Assembly: GCF_003634615.1 (NCBI RefSeq)
Contig: NZ_RBKX01000001.1
Span: forward strand, 186,001 to 250,000
DNA: 64,000 nt
Reading direction: 5' to 3'
Origin: Flavobacterium sp. 102
GTDB lineage: Bacteria > Bacteroidota > Bacteroidia > Flavobacteriales > Flavobacteriaceae
Part shown: piece by piece, positions 16,631 through 26,374 of the stretch
Layout: each line of letters opens with the position of its first letter
How positions within the stretch are numbered: position 1 is the first letter of the stretch
Notes under the pieces: model-generated
Told to the model about the DNA's origin: nothing
The model's input: only the letters and a program-made list of their open reading frames with translations
Database searches by the model: none
Program-made: the position numbers and the translations under genes

Positions 16631-19600
16631 TACTTGATTAAAACAAAAGTTTGATTCTCATTTACGATAGTTCCATAAAACGTTTCAGCAGTCACTTTAC
16701 TGTAATAGTTTCCGTTTTCCGCATTGAAGCCTTTTATTTTTCCATCCCATCCTACAAGAACTTCACCTTTCTCTGTATAAATGAGGGAACCCCAAGTATC
16801 ATAAATATCTAACTGAACCTCCTTAAGTCTTTTGGCTACTGGACGGTAAGTGTCGTTTACAGTGTCGTTGTTAGGTGTAAATGCTGTTGGCACCACTAAT
16901 AAATATCCTTTTTCAACTATTAATGTTATGGTCTGCACATACACACAGCCAAATGGATAAGTAACTGTTTGTGTTACCACATAATCTCTAGGGATAAGAT
17001 AAGTATGTTCCGGATTTAATTCAGTTGAAAAAGTACCATCTCCAAAATCCCAAGATACTGAAACATAATCACCTGTAATGGTACTGTTAAACTGAATAGG
17101 GTCGCCAATGGAATAGATACCGTAAGTTGTATAGCCAAACGATGTTGGCTCAAACGATGCATATCCTATTTCAAGATTATCAACGTTGACGGAATAGGTT
17201 GTGGTGCATCCGATAGAGTCGGTTAAGGTAAGGATTACTGTTCCGTTTGTATTGGAATTCATTATTTCGTTGTTGGTTCCGCTGACATTGCCGCTTGACC
17301 ATTGGTAATTATAAGGTGGCACTCCGCCTGAACCCTGCGCTATAAAACTCTGATTTACTTCGTGTGTTGTACAATTAAACGTAGTTTGCGTATTGACTGC
17401 GATCTGAAGTGGATTTGGCCTAATCAAAGTATATTGTCCTGTTGTTGTACATCCTTTGGCGTCGGTTACTGTTACTGCATAATTTCCGGAAGTCAGATTG
17501 CTCAAATCTTCGGTGGTTGCACCGTTTGACCATGAATAAGAGTAGGGAAGCGTTCCACCTGACACTATTAAATCAATGGCTCCACTATTGGTATTGGTAC
17601 AATTAATAGGATTGGAAATGTTGACAGCTGCGACCAATGGCTGTGGTTGTACAATAGTAAATGTTCGCACGATAAAACATGGCGTTCCGTCTGAAATTGT
17701 TGCTGTGTAGGTTCCGGGTGCTAAATTATTCCGAATCAAACCCGAAGTGCTTCCATCGCTCCATGATAAAGCGACAGGCGCAATACCTCCGGTTAAGTTT
17801 AAGTTTATGCTTCCGTTGTTTGCCCCAAAGCACGAAACCTGAACGACTATAGGATTCACCGTAAACACAGGCGCATCCGGAATAATTATCGTTTGCGTTT
17901 TGATACATCCTACATTGTCGGTGACTGTTATGATGTATGTTCCTGCCGATAGATTTGTTTGGGTTAATGTAGTAGCCAAGTTATTCCATTGGTATTGGTA
18001 TGGAGCGTTTCCACCTGAAATCGTAGCGGTTAACGAGGCATTATTTGCACCGTAACAGGTTATGGGTGTTGTTGTGTAAGCAATAATGATTTCAGTAGAT
18101 TGTGTTATCACTACAGACAGATTCTTGACACAGCCATTTGAATCGGTAACCGTAAGATTATAGGTTCCTGCCGGAATAGCATTTACATTTTGATTCGAAC
18201 TTGTAAACGTATTCGGGCCTGTCCAAAAGAAATTATAGCCAGTACCCGGATTTCCTCCGATAACATTTACGTTTATGGCACCGGTTGAAGCCCCATAGCA
18301 CAGTACGTTCGTTTGATTAACCAAAGTGATTACCAAAAGCGGTGGTTCTGTAATCGTAAAAGTCGCTGTTTTTGGGCCACAATTATTGGCATCTGTCACC
18401 GAAACGACATAAGTTCCCGGACTTAAACCAGAGATGTCTTCGCTTGTTGCGTGCGGATTTCCATTGTGCGTCCAAGTGTAAAAATAAGTGCCGGTTCCAC
18501 CGCTAACGGTCAAGTTAATACTTCCGTTGGCACTGCCGAAACAGGTAATGTCGTTTTCATCATCTACAGTAATCACAATATCTGTTGGTTCTGTAATGGT
18601 GTAGGAATTAGAAAACGGACAACCTCCGGCATCGTTAATGGTTACATTATAAGTTCCTGGAGCCAGATTCCCAATGCTGGCTGCAGACGATGTAAAGCCG
18701 TTTGGACCAGTCCAATTTATCACATACGGCGTTCCGGTTGTAAAAGGAATTCCGCCAGTGATGTTCGTTGTAATGGAAGCATTATTGACTCCAAAACAAG
18801 TATTGTTATTTACCACCACATTTGGATTTATGGCTGGGTTGACTGTTACCGATATGGTGAAATTATTTCCTATACAAGTTCCGGAAGTAGGAGTGACCGT
18901 GTAAACAACTGTCGCGGGACTTGTAGTGGTATTGATTAACGTTTGGCTAATGGTGGTTTGTGGTGTAGTTTCGGAAGTGGCGCCAGTAATCGAACCGATT
19001 GGATTTATAGTAGGCGCTGACCAAATGTAGGTTGTGCCAGTAGGAACAATATTGCTTCCGGCATTCGTTGGTGTAACGGTAAACGAAGCGCCACTGCAAA
19101 TGGTTAGGCTTTCAGAAGCTATAACCGGATTTTGGTTTATGGTTACTTCGGTAGCATTTGTAGCAATGACGGAACATCCGCCGGTTATTGCCGAAAAAGT
19201 CACTACGCAATAATAATACGTTGTTCCTGAAACCGCTGCGGGAGGATTATAGGTGGCATTTGTAGCTCCTAAAAGTAAAGTTCCTCCTGAATTTGAGTTG
19301 GTTGTGTTGGAGTACCATTGATAAGATGGAGTCCCAACACCATTAGTAATTGTAAATGATAGTAGGTTTGGACTTTGACCAAGACAAATAGTACTTGATA
19401 TTGGTTGATTGGTAATAGCTGGTGCTAAATTAAATGTTATAGCTGATATATTACTTGTTACGCTACACCCAGCTCCATTTGGTTGAGAAATTATACAATA
19501 GTAATATAATGTTCCTGGGCTATTGTTTGTTGGGATATACATAGGATTAGTTTCTCCTACAATTGCAGTACCGGATGAAGTATTGTTAACTGAAGAAACA

Positions 19601-22600
19601 TACCATTGATAGGTATAATTACCACCTATCCCTCCTGTGACTGATACTGACAGCGTATTTGCAGTTGCATTTTGACATAAAGTTTGGGTTGGAGTTGGCT
19701 GTACAGTTATTATCGGATCATCAACTACAACTACTGTTGCCACATCACTTGTAATAGTTCCACAACCACTTCCAGAAAAGCTAATTATTACATAATAATA
19801 AGCATTTCCAGCAGAAGTAAAAGCAGGTGGTGTGTAGTTTGCATTTGCGGCTCCGTTGATCAATGCTCCTCCTGTATTGGAGCTTGAAGTATTGGAATAC
19901 CATTGGTACGAAGGCGTTCCGGTTCCTCCGGTATAACTTACGCTTAGCGGCGTAGTAATAGTTCCACCCACACATAAATTTTGTGAAATTACGGGTTGTT
20001 GATTGATAGTTGCTCCTGCGGTAACGTTTATGGCTGCTGTATTAGTGGCAATCGTAGCACAGCTGCCGGTAATATTTGGGAAAGTAAGCAAACAATAATA
20101 ATACATTATTCCTACCGTATTAGCGGGTGGTGTGTATGTTGGATTTGTTTCGCCTGATATTGGTGTACCAGAAGTAGTATCGTTGTTCGTATTGGAATAC
20201 CATTGATACGTTGGCGTCCCGGCGCCATTGCTATACGTTAGGGACAATACTGTTGGCGTTCCGCCCGAACAGACAGTACTTGATTGCGGTTGGGTAAGAA
20301 TGGTAGGCGATGCATTTATGATTACTGCCGCCGTTGCACTAGTAGCGCTACATCCCTGCGTAGCCTGAGAAACGATGCAGTAATAGTATACAGTTCCTAC
20401 TGATGTTGTTGGTGGATTGTAAGTCGCATTAGTAGCTCCGCTAATTAAAGTACCCGAAGTCGTATTGTTGTTCGCATTGCTATACCATTGGTAGGTAAAA
20501 CTACCATTACCTCCGGAAGCAGTTACTTCAAGGTTTGTTGCTGTAGCTCCTTGACATAAGGTTTGTGTTACTAATGGTTGTGCCGTTATGATGGGATCAC
20601 TAAAAACAACTATTTCCGCTATGTTGCTTGTAACTGAACCACAACCATTCCCAGTTAAAGTTACTGTAGCATAAAAATAATAAGTTGTTGCAACAGTAAA
20701 AACTGGTGGTGTATAGGTTGCGTTTGTAGCTCCCGAAATTGCTGTTCCGCCTGAGGTTGTATTAACCGTATTGGAAAACCATTGATAGGTTGCTGTGCCT
20801 ATTCCTCCTGAAGAGACGATTGATAACGCTGAAGGGATTGTACTTCCCACACATAAATTTTGTGTTGATAATGGATGAGTCGTAATTGTTGGTAAAGGAT
20901 TGACAGTAACAGAAGCTGCCAATGTAGATAAACCGAAACATCCACCGGATGACAATGTGATGACGCAATAATAATAGAGTGTTCCTGGTGTATTTGTTGG
21001 AGGATTGTACGTACTTGAAGTGGCTCCATTAATTAATGTTCCGCCCGAATTGCTATTACTGCTGTTAGAATACCATTGGTAGGTTGGCGTTACTGATGTG
21101 TTGCTTAGGGTCACCGATAAGATTGTTGCCGAACCATTTAAGCAAACGGAACTTGAAGCCGGTTGTGCTGTAATGGACGGTGCCGGATTTACATTAATTA
21201 CATAATTGACGGTTGGCCCAGCACAACCATTAAAAGTTGGCGTAATCACATAGGTAACCGTACCCGGATTGGCATTGGTTGTTGATATGGTCTGAACCGG
21301 AATGGTATTGGTTGTCCCTGATGGTGTGAAACCCGTAATTCCTGCCGTTGCTGTAGCATTCCATGAAAATGTTGTTCCCGGTTGGTTGGCTGTTAAGTTG
21401 ACTAAAGTAGTTTGTGAGCCTGAACAGATAGTTTGATTTAACGTCGTGTTGGTTAATGTTGGAGCTGTCCCAACGGAAAAGCTTTGCGTTGCGGTATTGG
21501 AAACACCACATTCATTTGTAACCTGTAAGGTTACTGAGTAAGGACCTCCTGATGGATATGTTATTGTACCTGGGTTTAAGGTATTGGCTGTTGCAGGTAT
21601 CCCTCCGGTGAATGTCCATGCATAGGTTAAAGCTCCTCCTGTTGGGGCACAATTAGTAACATTTGTCGTAGGGGTTATAGTTGCGGAACCACAAGCATTC
21701 GGTATTGAAGCAATGGTTACTGTGGGTGGTTTTTTGACGGTAACGGTCTGGGTTGATGTTTGTGGAGGTGCACAGGAGTTTGTAGCAGTGAGTGTTATGG
21801 TATAGGTTCCTGATTCTGTAAAATTAAAAGAGGGATTTATTGAACTGGCATTAGTTCCTCCAGTAAATGTGTAATTTGAAGTAGTTCCGCAATTACCGCT
21901 AGCGTAAGTAACTTGCCAATTATAAGTTGGAGGAGAACATTGATTTGCTGTGCTGGTAGTGTTATTAGTAGTGATTGCAAAAGGTGCGCATCCACTAGTG
22001 TTACTTAGAATAAATAGAGGTGTTAATGGTGGTTCAATACAAATTTGTTGAGTTTTAGTTGTTATTCCACAAAAGTTTTGTGCTGTTAAAGTTACCGTAT
22101 ATGTACCTGGAGTAGTAAATGTATGACTGATATTTTGAGGAGGCGAAAGCGGTGTTGTAATAATTGGTGTTCCATCTCCGAAATTCCACGTATAAATAGA
22201 ACTTAGAACACAGTTTTGACCATAACCAGCTACAGTCGTATTTGTAAATAATATATTTGTGTTGATACAGCCATTTAATGGAGCTGTAAAATTTGCTGTT
22301 GGTTTTGTTAAAATAGATATATTACCTAGTGTAAATGGTGTTGTACCACATGCATTTGTTACATTCAACTTTACTTCATAACTAGCAGCTGGACAACTAC
22401 TGGCTGTATAAATGTGCGGAATAGGATAATTAGCAGAATTAGCAGGAGAACCTGAATTATAGTAACTGGAACTTATCAATTGGTTTTGAGTTAAAAGCAG
22501 TATTGGTGTACCATCTCCATAATCGACGGAATATGTAGTATCTAAAGAGTTAGCACCCCAATTTGATATTGAAAATTGAAGATTAGCAGTCGGCGCACAC

Positions 22601-23547
22601 AAGTTTTGTGTTGAACCAGGACTATTTAAGCCACCGAGAGGATTAGAAACATTCTTTATTATATAAGTTTTTGTATTAACACAGCCATTACTACCTACAG
22701 CAGTTATAACCATAGAATAAGCTCCAATCAAAGGATATGTATGTGAAATTGGAAAATTTATGTTATTCTCGCTATTTCCATCTCCCCAATTTATTGAAAA
22801 TGATGTGATGCACGAAGATGTTGTACTGACGTCATTACCTACTGTAATTGAATATATAGGATTAGAAGATGCTCCTGAACAGTTATTAAATGGATCTGAA
22901 AAGGGATTAATTACATCGATGAAATTAATATTTGGTTTTTGCTTTACAGTAATTACATTTGTTTTACTTACTATACATCCTCCTCCACCAGTAATGGTTA
23001 ATGTTACATTAAAAGTAGCTATACCACATCCCAACGATACAAATGAATGGATTGGATTCTGTTGTGTCGACAAGGCAGAAGAATCTCCAAAATCCCAAGA
23101 ATAAGTATATGGACCTCCGGTTACCAATGATGTAAATTGTATAGATGTACCTGAGCAGGAATTATTGTTGTTAAAACTAAAATCCAAATTTGGGAGTGGA
23201 ATTACATTCACCACTACAGGCGCCAAAGTCAGATTCTGAATACCAGACGAATCTTGTACACTAACCAAATTATAAGTAAATTGTCCTGTTGCGGAAGTAA
23301 CTATTGGTAATGTTACAACACTTCCGCTAGTAGTACTTATAGGCGGTTGGGCATTTCCATTTAGTGTATAGGTAAATGTGTAAGTTCCAGTTCCTCCGGC
23401 ACCTGTAAATGTTATAACCTGTCCTGTCGCATTCTGACAAATCGTTGAAGGTCCGGAAATAGTAGCCGAAGCGGCAATCGGGTTTTCATTAGCAAATCCG
23501 GATTGAACCCCAAACAGCAGCAAAAGGACAAAATAAATCTGTTTCAT
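16630..23547 (-). CDS. Giant T9SS type-B surface adhesin (SprB-like)
   Basis: This 2305-residue protein has a signal peptide (MKQIYFVLLLLFGVQSGFA), several PKD-type domains (about 130-620; WDFGD, NWGDGN, VDYGDGT, NFGDGT), further Ig/PKD-like domains, seven 98-residue Ig-like modules (about 790-1475) and seven SprB-type repeats (about 1576-2055; TCFGxxNGSI...GGTxPYxYxW...TVTDxxGC). A last PKD domain (WDFGDGT) and the type-B sorting domain (VVPTAFTPNNDTVNDTY to the C-terminus, about 2213-2305) follow. It should cross the outer membrane through T9SS and act in gliding, attachment or cell contact. It is coupled to a PorP/SprF gene and lies inside the mobile island. Confidence 0.93.
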   Translation of the reverse strand: MKQIYFVLLLLFGVQSGFANENPIAASATISGPSTICQNATGQVITFTGAGGTGTYTFTYTLNGNAQPPISTTSGSVVTLPIVTSATGQFTYNLVSVQDSSGIQNLTLAPVVVNVIPLPNLDFSFNNNNSCSGTSIQFTSLVTGGPYTYSWDFGDSSALSTQQNPIHSFVSLGCGIATFNVTLTITGGGGCIVSKTNVITVKQKPNINFIDVINPFSDPFNNCSGASSNPIYSITVGNDVSTTSSCITSFSINWGDGNSENNINFPISHTYPLIGAYSMVITAVGSNGCVNTKTYIIKNVSNPLGGLNSPGSTQNLCAPTANLQFSISNWGANSLDTTYSVDYGDGTPILLLTQNQLISSSYYNSGSPANSANYPIPHIYTASSCPAASYEVKLNVTNACGTTPFTLGNISILTKPTANFTAPLNGCINTNILFTNTTVAGYGQNCVLSSIYTWNFGDGTPIITTPLSPPQNISHTFTTPGTYTVTLTAQNFCGITTKTQQICIEPPLTPLFILSNTSGCAPFAITTNNTTSTANQCSPPTYNWQVTYASGNCGTTSNYTFTGGTNASSINPSFNFTESGTYTITLTATNSCAPPQTSTQTVTVKKPPTVTIASIPNACGSATITPTTNVTNCAPTGGALTYAWTFTGGIPATANTLNPGTITYPSGGPYSVTLQVTNECGVSNTATQSFSVGTAPTLTNTTLNQTICSGSQTTLVNLTANQPGTTFSWNATATAGITGFTPSGTTNTIPVQTISTTNANPGTVTYVITPTFNGCAGPTVNYVINVNPAPSITAQPASSSVCLNGSATILSVTLSNTSVTPTYQWYSNSSNSNSGGTLINGATSSTYNPPTNTPGTLYYYCVITLSSGGCFGLSTLAASVTVNPLPTITTHPLSTQNLCVGSTIPSALSIVSSGGIGTATYQWFSNTVNTTSGGTAISGATNATYTPPVFTVATTYYFYATVTLTGNGCGSVTSNIAEIVVFSDPIITAQPLVTQTLCQGATATNLEVTASGGNGSFTYQWYSNANNNTTSGTLISGATNATYNPPTTSVGTVYYYCIVSQATQGCSATSATAAVIINASPTILTQPQSSTVCSGGTPTVLSLTYSNGAGTPTYQWYSNTNNDTTSGTPISGETNPTYTPPANTVGIMYYYCLLTFPNITGSCATIATNTAAINVTAGATINQQPVISQNLCVGGTITTPLSVSYTGGTGTPSYQWYSNTSSSNTGGALINGAANANYTPPAFTSAGNAYYYVIISFSGSGCGTITSDVATVVVVDDPIITVQPTPTQTLCQNATANTLSVSVTGGIGGNYTYQWYVSSVNNTSSGTAIVGETNPMYIPTNNSPGTLYYYCIISQPNGAGCSVTSNISAITFNLAPAITNQPISSTICLGQSPNLLSFTITNGVGTPSYQWYSNTTNSNSGGTLLLGATNATYNPPAAVSGTTYYYCVVTFSAITGGCSVIATNATEVTINQNPVIASESLTICSGASFTVTPTNAGSNIVPTGTTYIWSAPTINPIGSITGATSETTPQTTISQTLINTTTSPATVVYTVTPTSGTCIGNNFTISVTVNPAINPNVVVNNNTCFGVNNASITTNITGGIPFTTGTPYVINWTGPNGFTSSAASIGNLAPGTYNVTINDAGGCPFSNSYTITEPTDIVITVDDENDITCFGSANGSINLTVSGGTGTYFYTWTHNGNPHATSEDISGLSPGTYVVSVTDANNCGPKTATFTITEPPLLVITLVNQTNVLCYGASTGAINVNVIGGNPGTGYNFFWTGPNTFTSSNQNVNAIPAGTYNLTVTDSNGCVKNLSVVITQSTEIIIAYTTTPITCYGANNASLTATISGGNAPYQYQWNNLATTLTQTNLSAGTYIITVTDNVGCIKTQTIIIPDAPVFTVNPIVVQVSCFGANNGSINLNLTGGIAPVALSWSDGSTSGLIRNNLAPGTYTATISDGTPCFIVRTFTIVQPQPLVAAVNISNPINCTNTNSGAIDLIVSGGTLPYSYSWSNGATTEDLSNLTSGNYAVTVTDAKGCTTTGQYTLIRPNPLQIAVNTQTTFNCTTHEVNQSFIAQGSGGVPPYNYQWSSGNVSGTNNEIMNSNTNGTVILTLTDSIGCTTTYSVNVDNLEIGYASFEPTSFGYTTYGIYSIGDPIQFNSTITGDYVSVSWDFGDGTFSTELNPEHTYLIPRDYVVTQTVTYPFGCVYVQTITLIVEKGYLLVVPTAFTPNNDTVNDTYRPVAKRLKEVQLDIYDTWGSLIYTEKGEVLVGWDGKIKGFNAENGNYYSKVTAETFYGTIVNENQTFVLIK
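17340..18845 (-). repeat. Seven SprB-type coding repeats in the adhesin
   Basis: Seven tandem modules of roughly 70-75 codons each contain a cysteine motif (TCFGANNGS-like), GGxxPYxYxWxxG, LxAGTYxVTVTDxxGC and a turn into the next unit. They are divergent at DNA level, unlike a recent expansion. The same repeat family builds most of the F. johnsoniae gliding adhesin SprB. Confidence 0.8.
19130..21185 (-). repeat. Seven Ig-like coding repeats in the adhesin
   Basis: Seven modules with a period near 295 bp (98 residues) begin with a QP motif (ITAQPASS, ITTHPLST, ITAQPLVT, ILTQPQSS, INQQPVIS, ITVQPTPT, ITNQPISS) and contain YQWYSN...SGxxxxGATNATYxPP...YYY. Modules alternate between a GGCS/Q-type and a GCGT-type second half, so the true expansion unit may be a pair of about 590 bp. 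Confidence 0.85.
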
Positions 23548-23635
23548 AATGTATTTTTATGATTATCATTTTTAATTTCTTAAAGCTTTGGGGACTGATG
23601 ACGAACTAAAATTAATTTTAAGCTAACTTGTCTGA

Positions 23636-23643
23636 CAAACATA
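23636..23643 (-). promoter_or_regulatory. -7 box of the adhesin operon
   Basis: TATGTTTG on the minus strand fits TAnnTTTG and lies about 89 bp upstream of the adhesin ATG, just after the HTH gene's stop. No clear TTG is found at the expected -33 position. Confidence 0.45.
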
Positions 23644-23661
23644 GTTAAAATTTTCTTAATT

Positions 23662-23877
23662 TTATCCTCTAAAATTTAATTCGCATTCTCTTTCATAATT
23701 GTACTTCTTGTTTTGCGAATCATAGGCTATCGGAGCATTTAGTTCTGTTTTCATGAATGTAATATAGTTGTACACGGTACGGACAGAAATTCCCAATCTT
23801 TCAGCGAGATCTTCTGAATTTCCTGCACGCTTCGCCTTAATGAGGTCGTGTATCTTTATGATGATTCGTATATCCAA
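23662..23877 (-). CDS. Small HTH transcriptional regulator
   Basis: The 71-residue protein is a winged/HTH_11-type DNA-binding domain: DLIKAKRAGNSEDLAERLGI, then SVRTVYNYITFMK as the recognition helix. It lies between the two-component genes and the adhesin operon, transcribed the same way. Its promoter (23885-23914) has the same boxes, spacing and a 16-bp identical segment as that of the kinase operon 12.8 kb away, which suggests that it controls both. The predicted transcript start is only a few bases before the ATG, so the mRNA would be nearly leaderless. Confidence 0.8.
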   Translation of the reverse strand: MDIRIIIKIHDLIKAKRAGNSEDLAERLGISVRTVYNYITFMKTELNAPIAYDSQNKKYNYERECELNFRG

Positions 23878-23884
23878 AACAGTA

Positions 23885-23918
23885 CAATTTTAAACATTAA
23901 CTCTGCAATCAAAATGCA
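23885..23918 (-). promoter_or_regulatory. Promoter/operator of the HTH gene
   Basis: On the minus strand TTTG (23913-23910) is followed after 17 bp by TAAAATTG (23892-23885). The segment 23903-23918 (ctgcaatcaaaatgca) is identical to 11138-11153 and here has perfect CTGCA/TGCAG arms around 7 bp. Overlap with the -33 region suggests repression or autoregulation. Confidence 0.6.
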
Positions 23919-23961
23919 GTACTACTATTTTGTAAACATAAAGGCATTATAGCCTCTGTCC

Positions 23962-23977
23962 TTACGGAAAACCGTAA
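23962..23977. promoter_or_regulatory. Inverted repeat TTACGG-AAAA-CCGTAA
   Basis: The palindrome lies about 50 bp upstream of the HTH gene's -33 box and 31 bp after the response-regulator stop. It is a near copy of the palindrome at 15519-15538 upstream of the HsdR_N gene. The dyad form fits a LuxR/FixJ-type dimer, and such a regulator is encoded next door. Confidence 0.5.
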
Positions 23978-24007
23978 AGCCAGTAAATAATTGAAAAAAT
24001 AGTGAAT

Positions 24008-24679
24008 TTAAATTATGCCAAAGTCCTTGGCAAACACAATAAGCTGAACCGTATTAGCAGCCTTAAAGTAATCTTTGAGTTTACTGATGCGCTTTTCGAT
24101 AGAACTTTTACTGTTCGGCGTGATGCCTAATTCCTTGAAACGGGATTCCATTTCGCCTTGTTTGATTCCGAGGGCTAATTGTTGGATAATCTGTACATCA
24201 AAAGCATCGATTTCCCGAGTGACATCTCCTTTGAAAATGTGTTGAAGATGCGGAGATATGTAAGTTCCGTTCTCTTCTTGAATCCTATGTATTGCTGTTT
24301 TCAAATGTTCAATACTGTTCCTTCCTTTATGTACAAAGGCATTAACATGCAAATCTTCGAATAATGATTTTACCCGAAAGCTTTTATCTTCTATGGAATA
24401 AACGATAATTTTCAATTCGGGTTGTAATTTTCGAATGGCAGTTATGCCTTCTTCTCCCGATTTGATTTTGACTTCCCGATGATCCTGTTCAAAGGAAAGA
24501 TCGGAAACCAATAAATCATATGGTACATTATCCAGTATCGCTTTTTTTATTTTCAGTACCGCATCATCACAATATTTGACATGGTCAACTTGTATAATGC
24601 CCAACTCACTAAGGGTTTGGCTTACGGCTATATTGATACTGTCTATATCTTCGGCAATTAGAACTTTTTGGAACATCAT
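24008..24679 (-). CDS. Response regulator (receiver plus LuxR-like HTH)
   Basis: The receiver domain (about 1-130) carries the acidic pocket AED and phospho-acceptor Asp in LLVSDLSF (Asp67 counted from the upstream ATG at 24700). The C-terminal region (about 165-230) resembles a LuxR/FixJ HTH (QIIQQLALGIKQGEMESRFK, SSIEKRISKLKDYF). The ATG at 24679, just after the kinase stop, or 24676 looks better than the overlapping 24700. It is the output partner of the adjoining sensor kinase. The nearby ACGG palindromes are candidate targets. Confidence 0.88.
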   Translation of the reverse strand: MMFQKVLIAEDIDSINIAVSQTLSELGIIQVDHVKYCDDAVLKIKKAILDNVPYDLLVSDLSFEQDHREVKIKSGEEGITAIRKLQPELKIIVYSIEDKSFRVKSLFEDLHVNAFVHKGRNSIEHLKTAIHRIQEENGTYISPHLQHIFKGDVTREIDAFDVQIIQQLALGIKQGEMESRFKELGITPNSKSSIEKRISKLKDYFKAANTVQLIVFAKDFGII

Positions 24680-24683
24680 CTGA

Positions 24684-26327
24684 TTATTTGGGTATGGCAA
24701 TAGTTACTCTGAATCCTTTTGTAGTCTCCGGTTCAAAAATAATCGTTCCCTTAATGTCATGAATACGGTTTTCCACATTTTGAAGTCCTTTTTTTGAAAT
24801 GGATAAATGTTCTGTTCCCAGACCGTTATCAGAATACTTGATTTCAATCATTTTCTCTGATGAAGTAAAGCCAATAACAACCAAGGAACTTTGGCTGTGC
24901 TTTTTCATATTGACCATCAGTTCCTGCAATACTCTATAAAGTGTAATCTTGGATTCTTTTTTTATCGAAGTCCAATCAACGTTTTGGAAATTATTGACAA
25001 TAACATTCACCTTTTCACTATTAAAGCTGTTGAGCAAATCCAATAGGGCAGTGTTGTATTTTTCGTCAGTCGGGATTTCGCTGTTCTGTCTTGATATATT
25101 GCGTGTTCGTGTATAAATATTGTCCAGACTTTCCAATAAAAATTCTCTTTTATCGGAATCCTGCAAATTCTGAGTTTCGGCATACGTCATGGTTTGGAAA
25201 ACATCGTTAGCCAATTCGTCATGTATTTTCTTGGCAAGACGTGTTTCTGTTTCATAGGAAATAAACTTTAATCGGTTTTTGTTTCGGGAACGGATTAAAA
25301 AATATAAAAGTGTACTCAGTATAATTGCTGAAATAAAAAGGATAAAATAGAGTTGCTTTTGTCCTTTTTGAATCTCAACATCTTTCAATGCTGTTGTTGC
25401 ATCATACTTAATTTTAGCAAACTGGTTTTTAGCCAATGTTCTTGCTAAATTTAAACTGTCATTTAATTTAATGTAATCAATGGCATAATTATTAGCCTTA
25501 GCAAAATCGCTGCTTTCAGCCAACCATCGTAATGCCTGAAGTTTGTCATCGGGACTATTCCTTTTTTTTGCCGCAAGAAGAGCATCTGCCGCATATTTTT
25601 TAGATTTTGACTTATCGTTTTGAAAGTATTCTGACAAATGAATGTTTGAAGCCATTAAGCCGTTATAATCCTGTAAACTATCCCGTAATTGTAATGCTTT
25701 CATAAGATTATCGTTGGCATCGGGAGAATTTAGTTTGAATTGTGCATATCCGAGGTTATCCAAAACACGTGCTATTTCATTTTTTTTATTTTGAAGGAAA
25801 GGATCTTTCAATTGCGGTTTCAACACTTCAAGGGCTTTATGATATTGCTTTCTTTCCAGATAATTCAGCCCGATGTTATTTTTTGTAATGGCTTTTGCGG
25901 TTTCGTCCTTAAAGGTAGCAAAGGCTTTCTCATAATAAGGAAGAGCATCAGCATACTTTTTCTGCTTATCATAAATAATGGCCAAAAGTTGGTAAAAATA
26001 CGGTTGGTATGTTGCGCCGGAATAATTCGCCAAACCTTCTGTTATGGTTTCCTCTGCACCACTAAAATCACCTATATATTGTTGAACAGTTGCCATCTGA
26101 AGCAAAACATACCCATATTCATCACCGGTTTTGTCTCGGCTGGCTTCTTTTGCCTGATTGTAATAAAGATAGGCACTATCCAATTGTGCTCTAGCGTAAA
26201 AAGCTTCTGCCTCATCCTTTGCTGTATAATACTTTTCGGTGTTCCTTACAGGTGAATCTATACAGGAACCTGTAAATGCGAGTAGTAATAAAAACAAAAT
26301 CGGGAAATGTACCTTTTCACGTATCAT
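24684..26327 (-). CDS. TPR sensor histidine kinase (HisKA_3/NarL type)
   Basis: The 547-residue protein starts with a hydrophobic segment ending in FTGSC, which may be a lipobox, then a periplasmic TPR sensor region (about 30-300), a membrane segment (QLYFILFISAIILSTLLYFL, 325-344) and the kinase core. Phospho-acceptor His369 lies in KKIHDELAND, and the ATPase domain has ELMVNMKKHS, DNGLG (500-504) and KGLQNVENRI. This form pairs with LuxR-type regulators, one of which follows immediately. A small proline-rich lipoprotein gene sits 47 bp upstream and could be its signal or accessory. Confidence 0.92.
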   Translation of the reverse strand: MIREKVHFPILFLLLLAFTGSCIDSPVRNTEKYYTAKDEAEAFYARAQLDSAYLYYNQAKEASRDKTGDEYGYVLLQMATVQQYIGDFSGAEETITEGLANYSGATYQPYFYQLLAIIYDKQKKYADALPYYEKAFATFKDETAKAITKNNIGLNYLERKQYHKALEVLKPQLKDPFLQNKKNEIARVLDNLGYAQFKLNSPDANDNLMKALQLRDSLQDYNGLMASNIHLSEYFQNDKSKSKKYAADALLAAKKRNSPDDKLQALRWLAESSDFAKANNYAIDYIKLNDSLNLARTLAKNQFAKIKYDATTALKDVEIQKGQKQLYFILFISAIILSTLLYFLIRSRNKNRLKFISYETETRLAKKIHDELANDVFQTMTYAETQNLQDSDKREFLLESLDNIYTRTRNISRQNSEIPTDEKYNTALLDLLNSFNSEKVNVIVNNFQNVDWTSIKKESKITLYRVLQELMVNMKKHSQSSLVVIGFTSSEKMIEIKYSDNGLGTEHLSISKKGLQNVENRIHDIKGTIIFEPETTKGFRVTIAIPK

Positions 26328-26374
26328 TTCCCGAAGTTATTAAATAATTTTAAGTTGCAATGCAAATCTTTAAA

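Noticed and set aside
18451..18939. 162-codon rightward ORF inside the adhesin gene
   Set aside because: It is an opposite-strand shadow of the repeat-rich adhesin frame; composition follows the antisense of Thr/Asn/Gly codons.
22760..23104. 114-codon rightward ORF inside the adhesin gene
   Set aside because: Antisense to the PKD domains of the adhesin, with no independent coding features.
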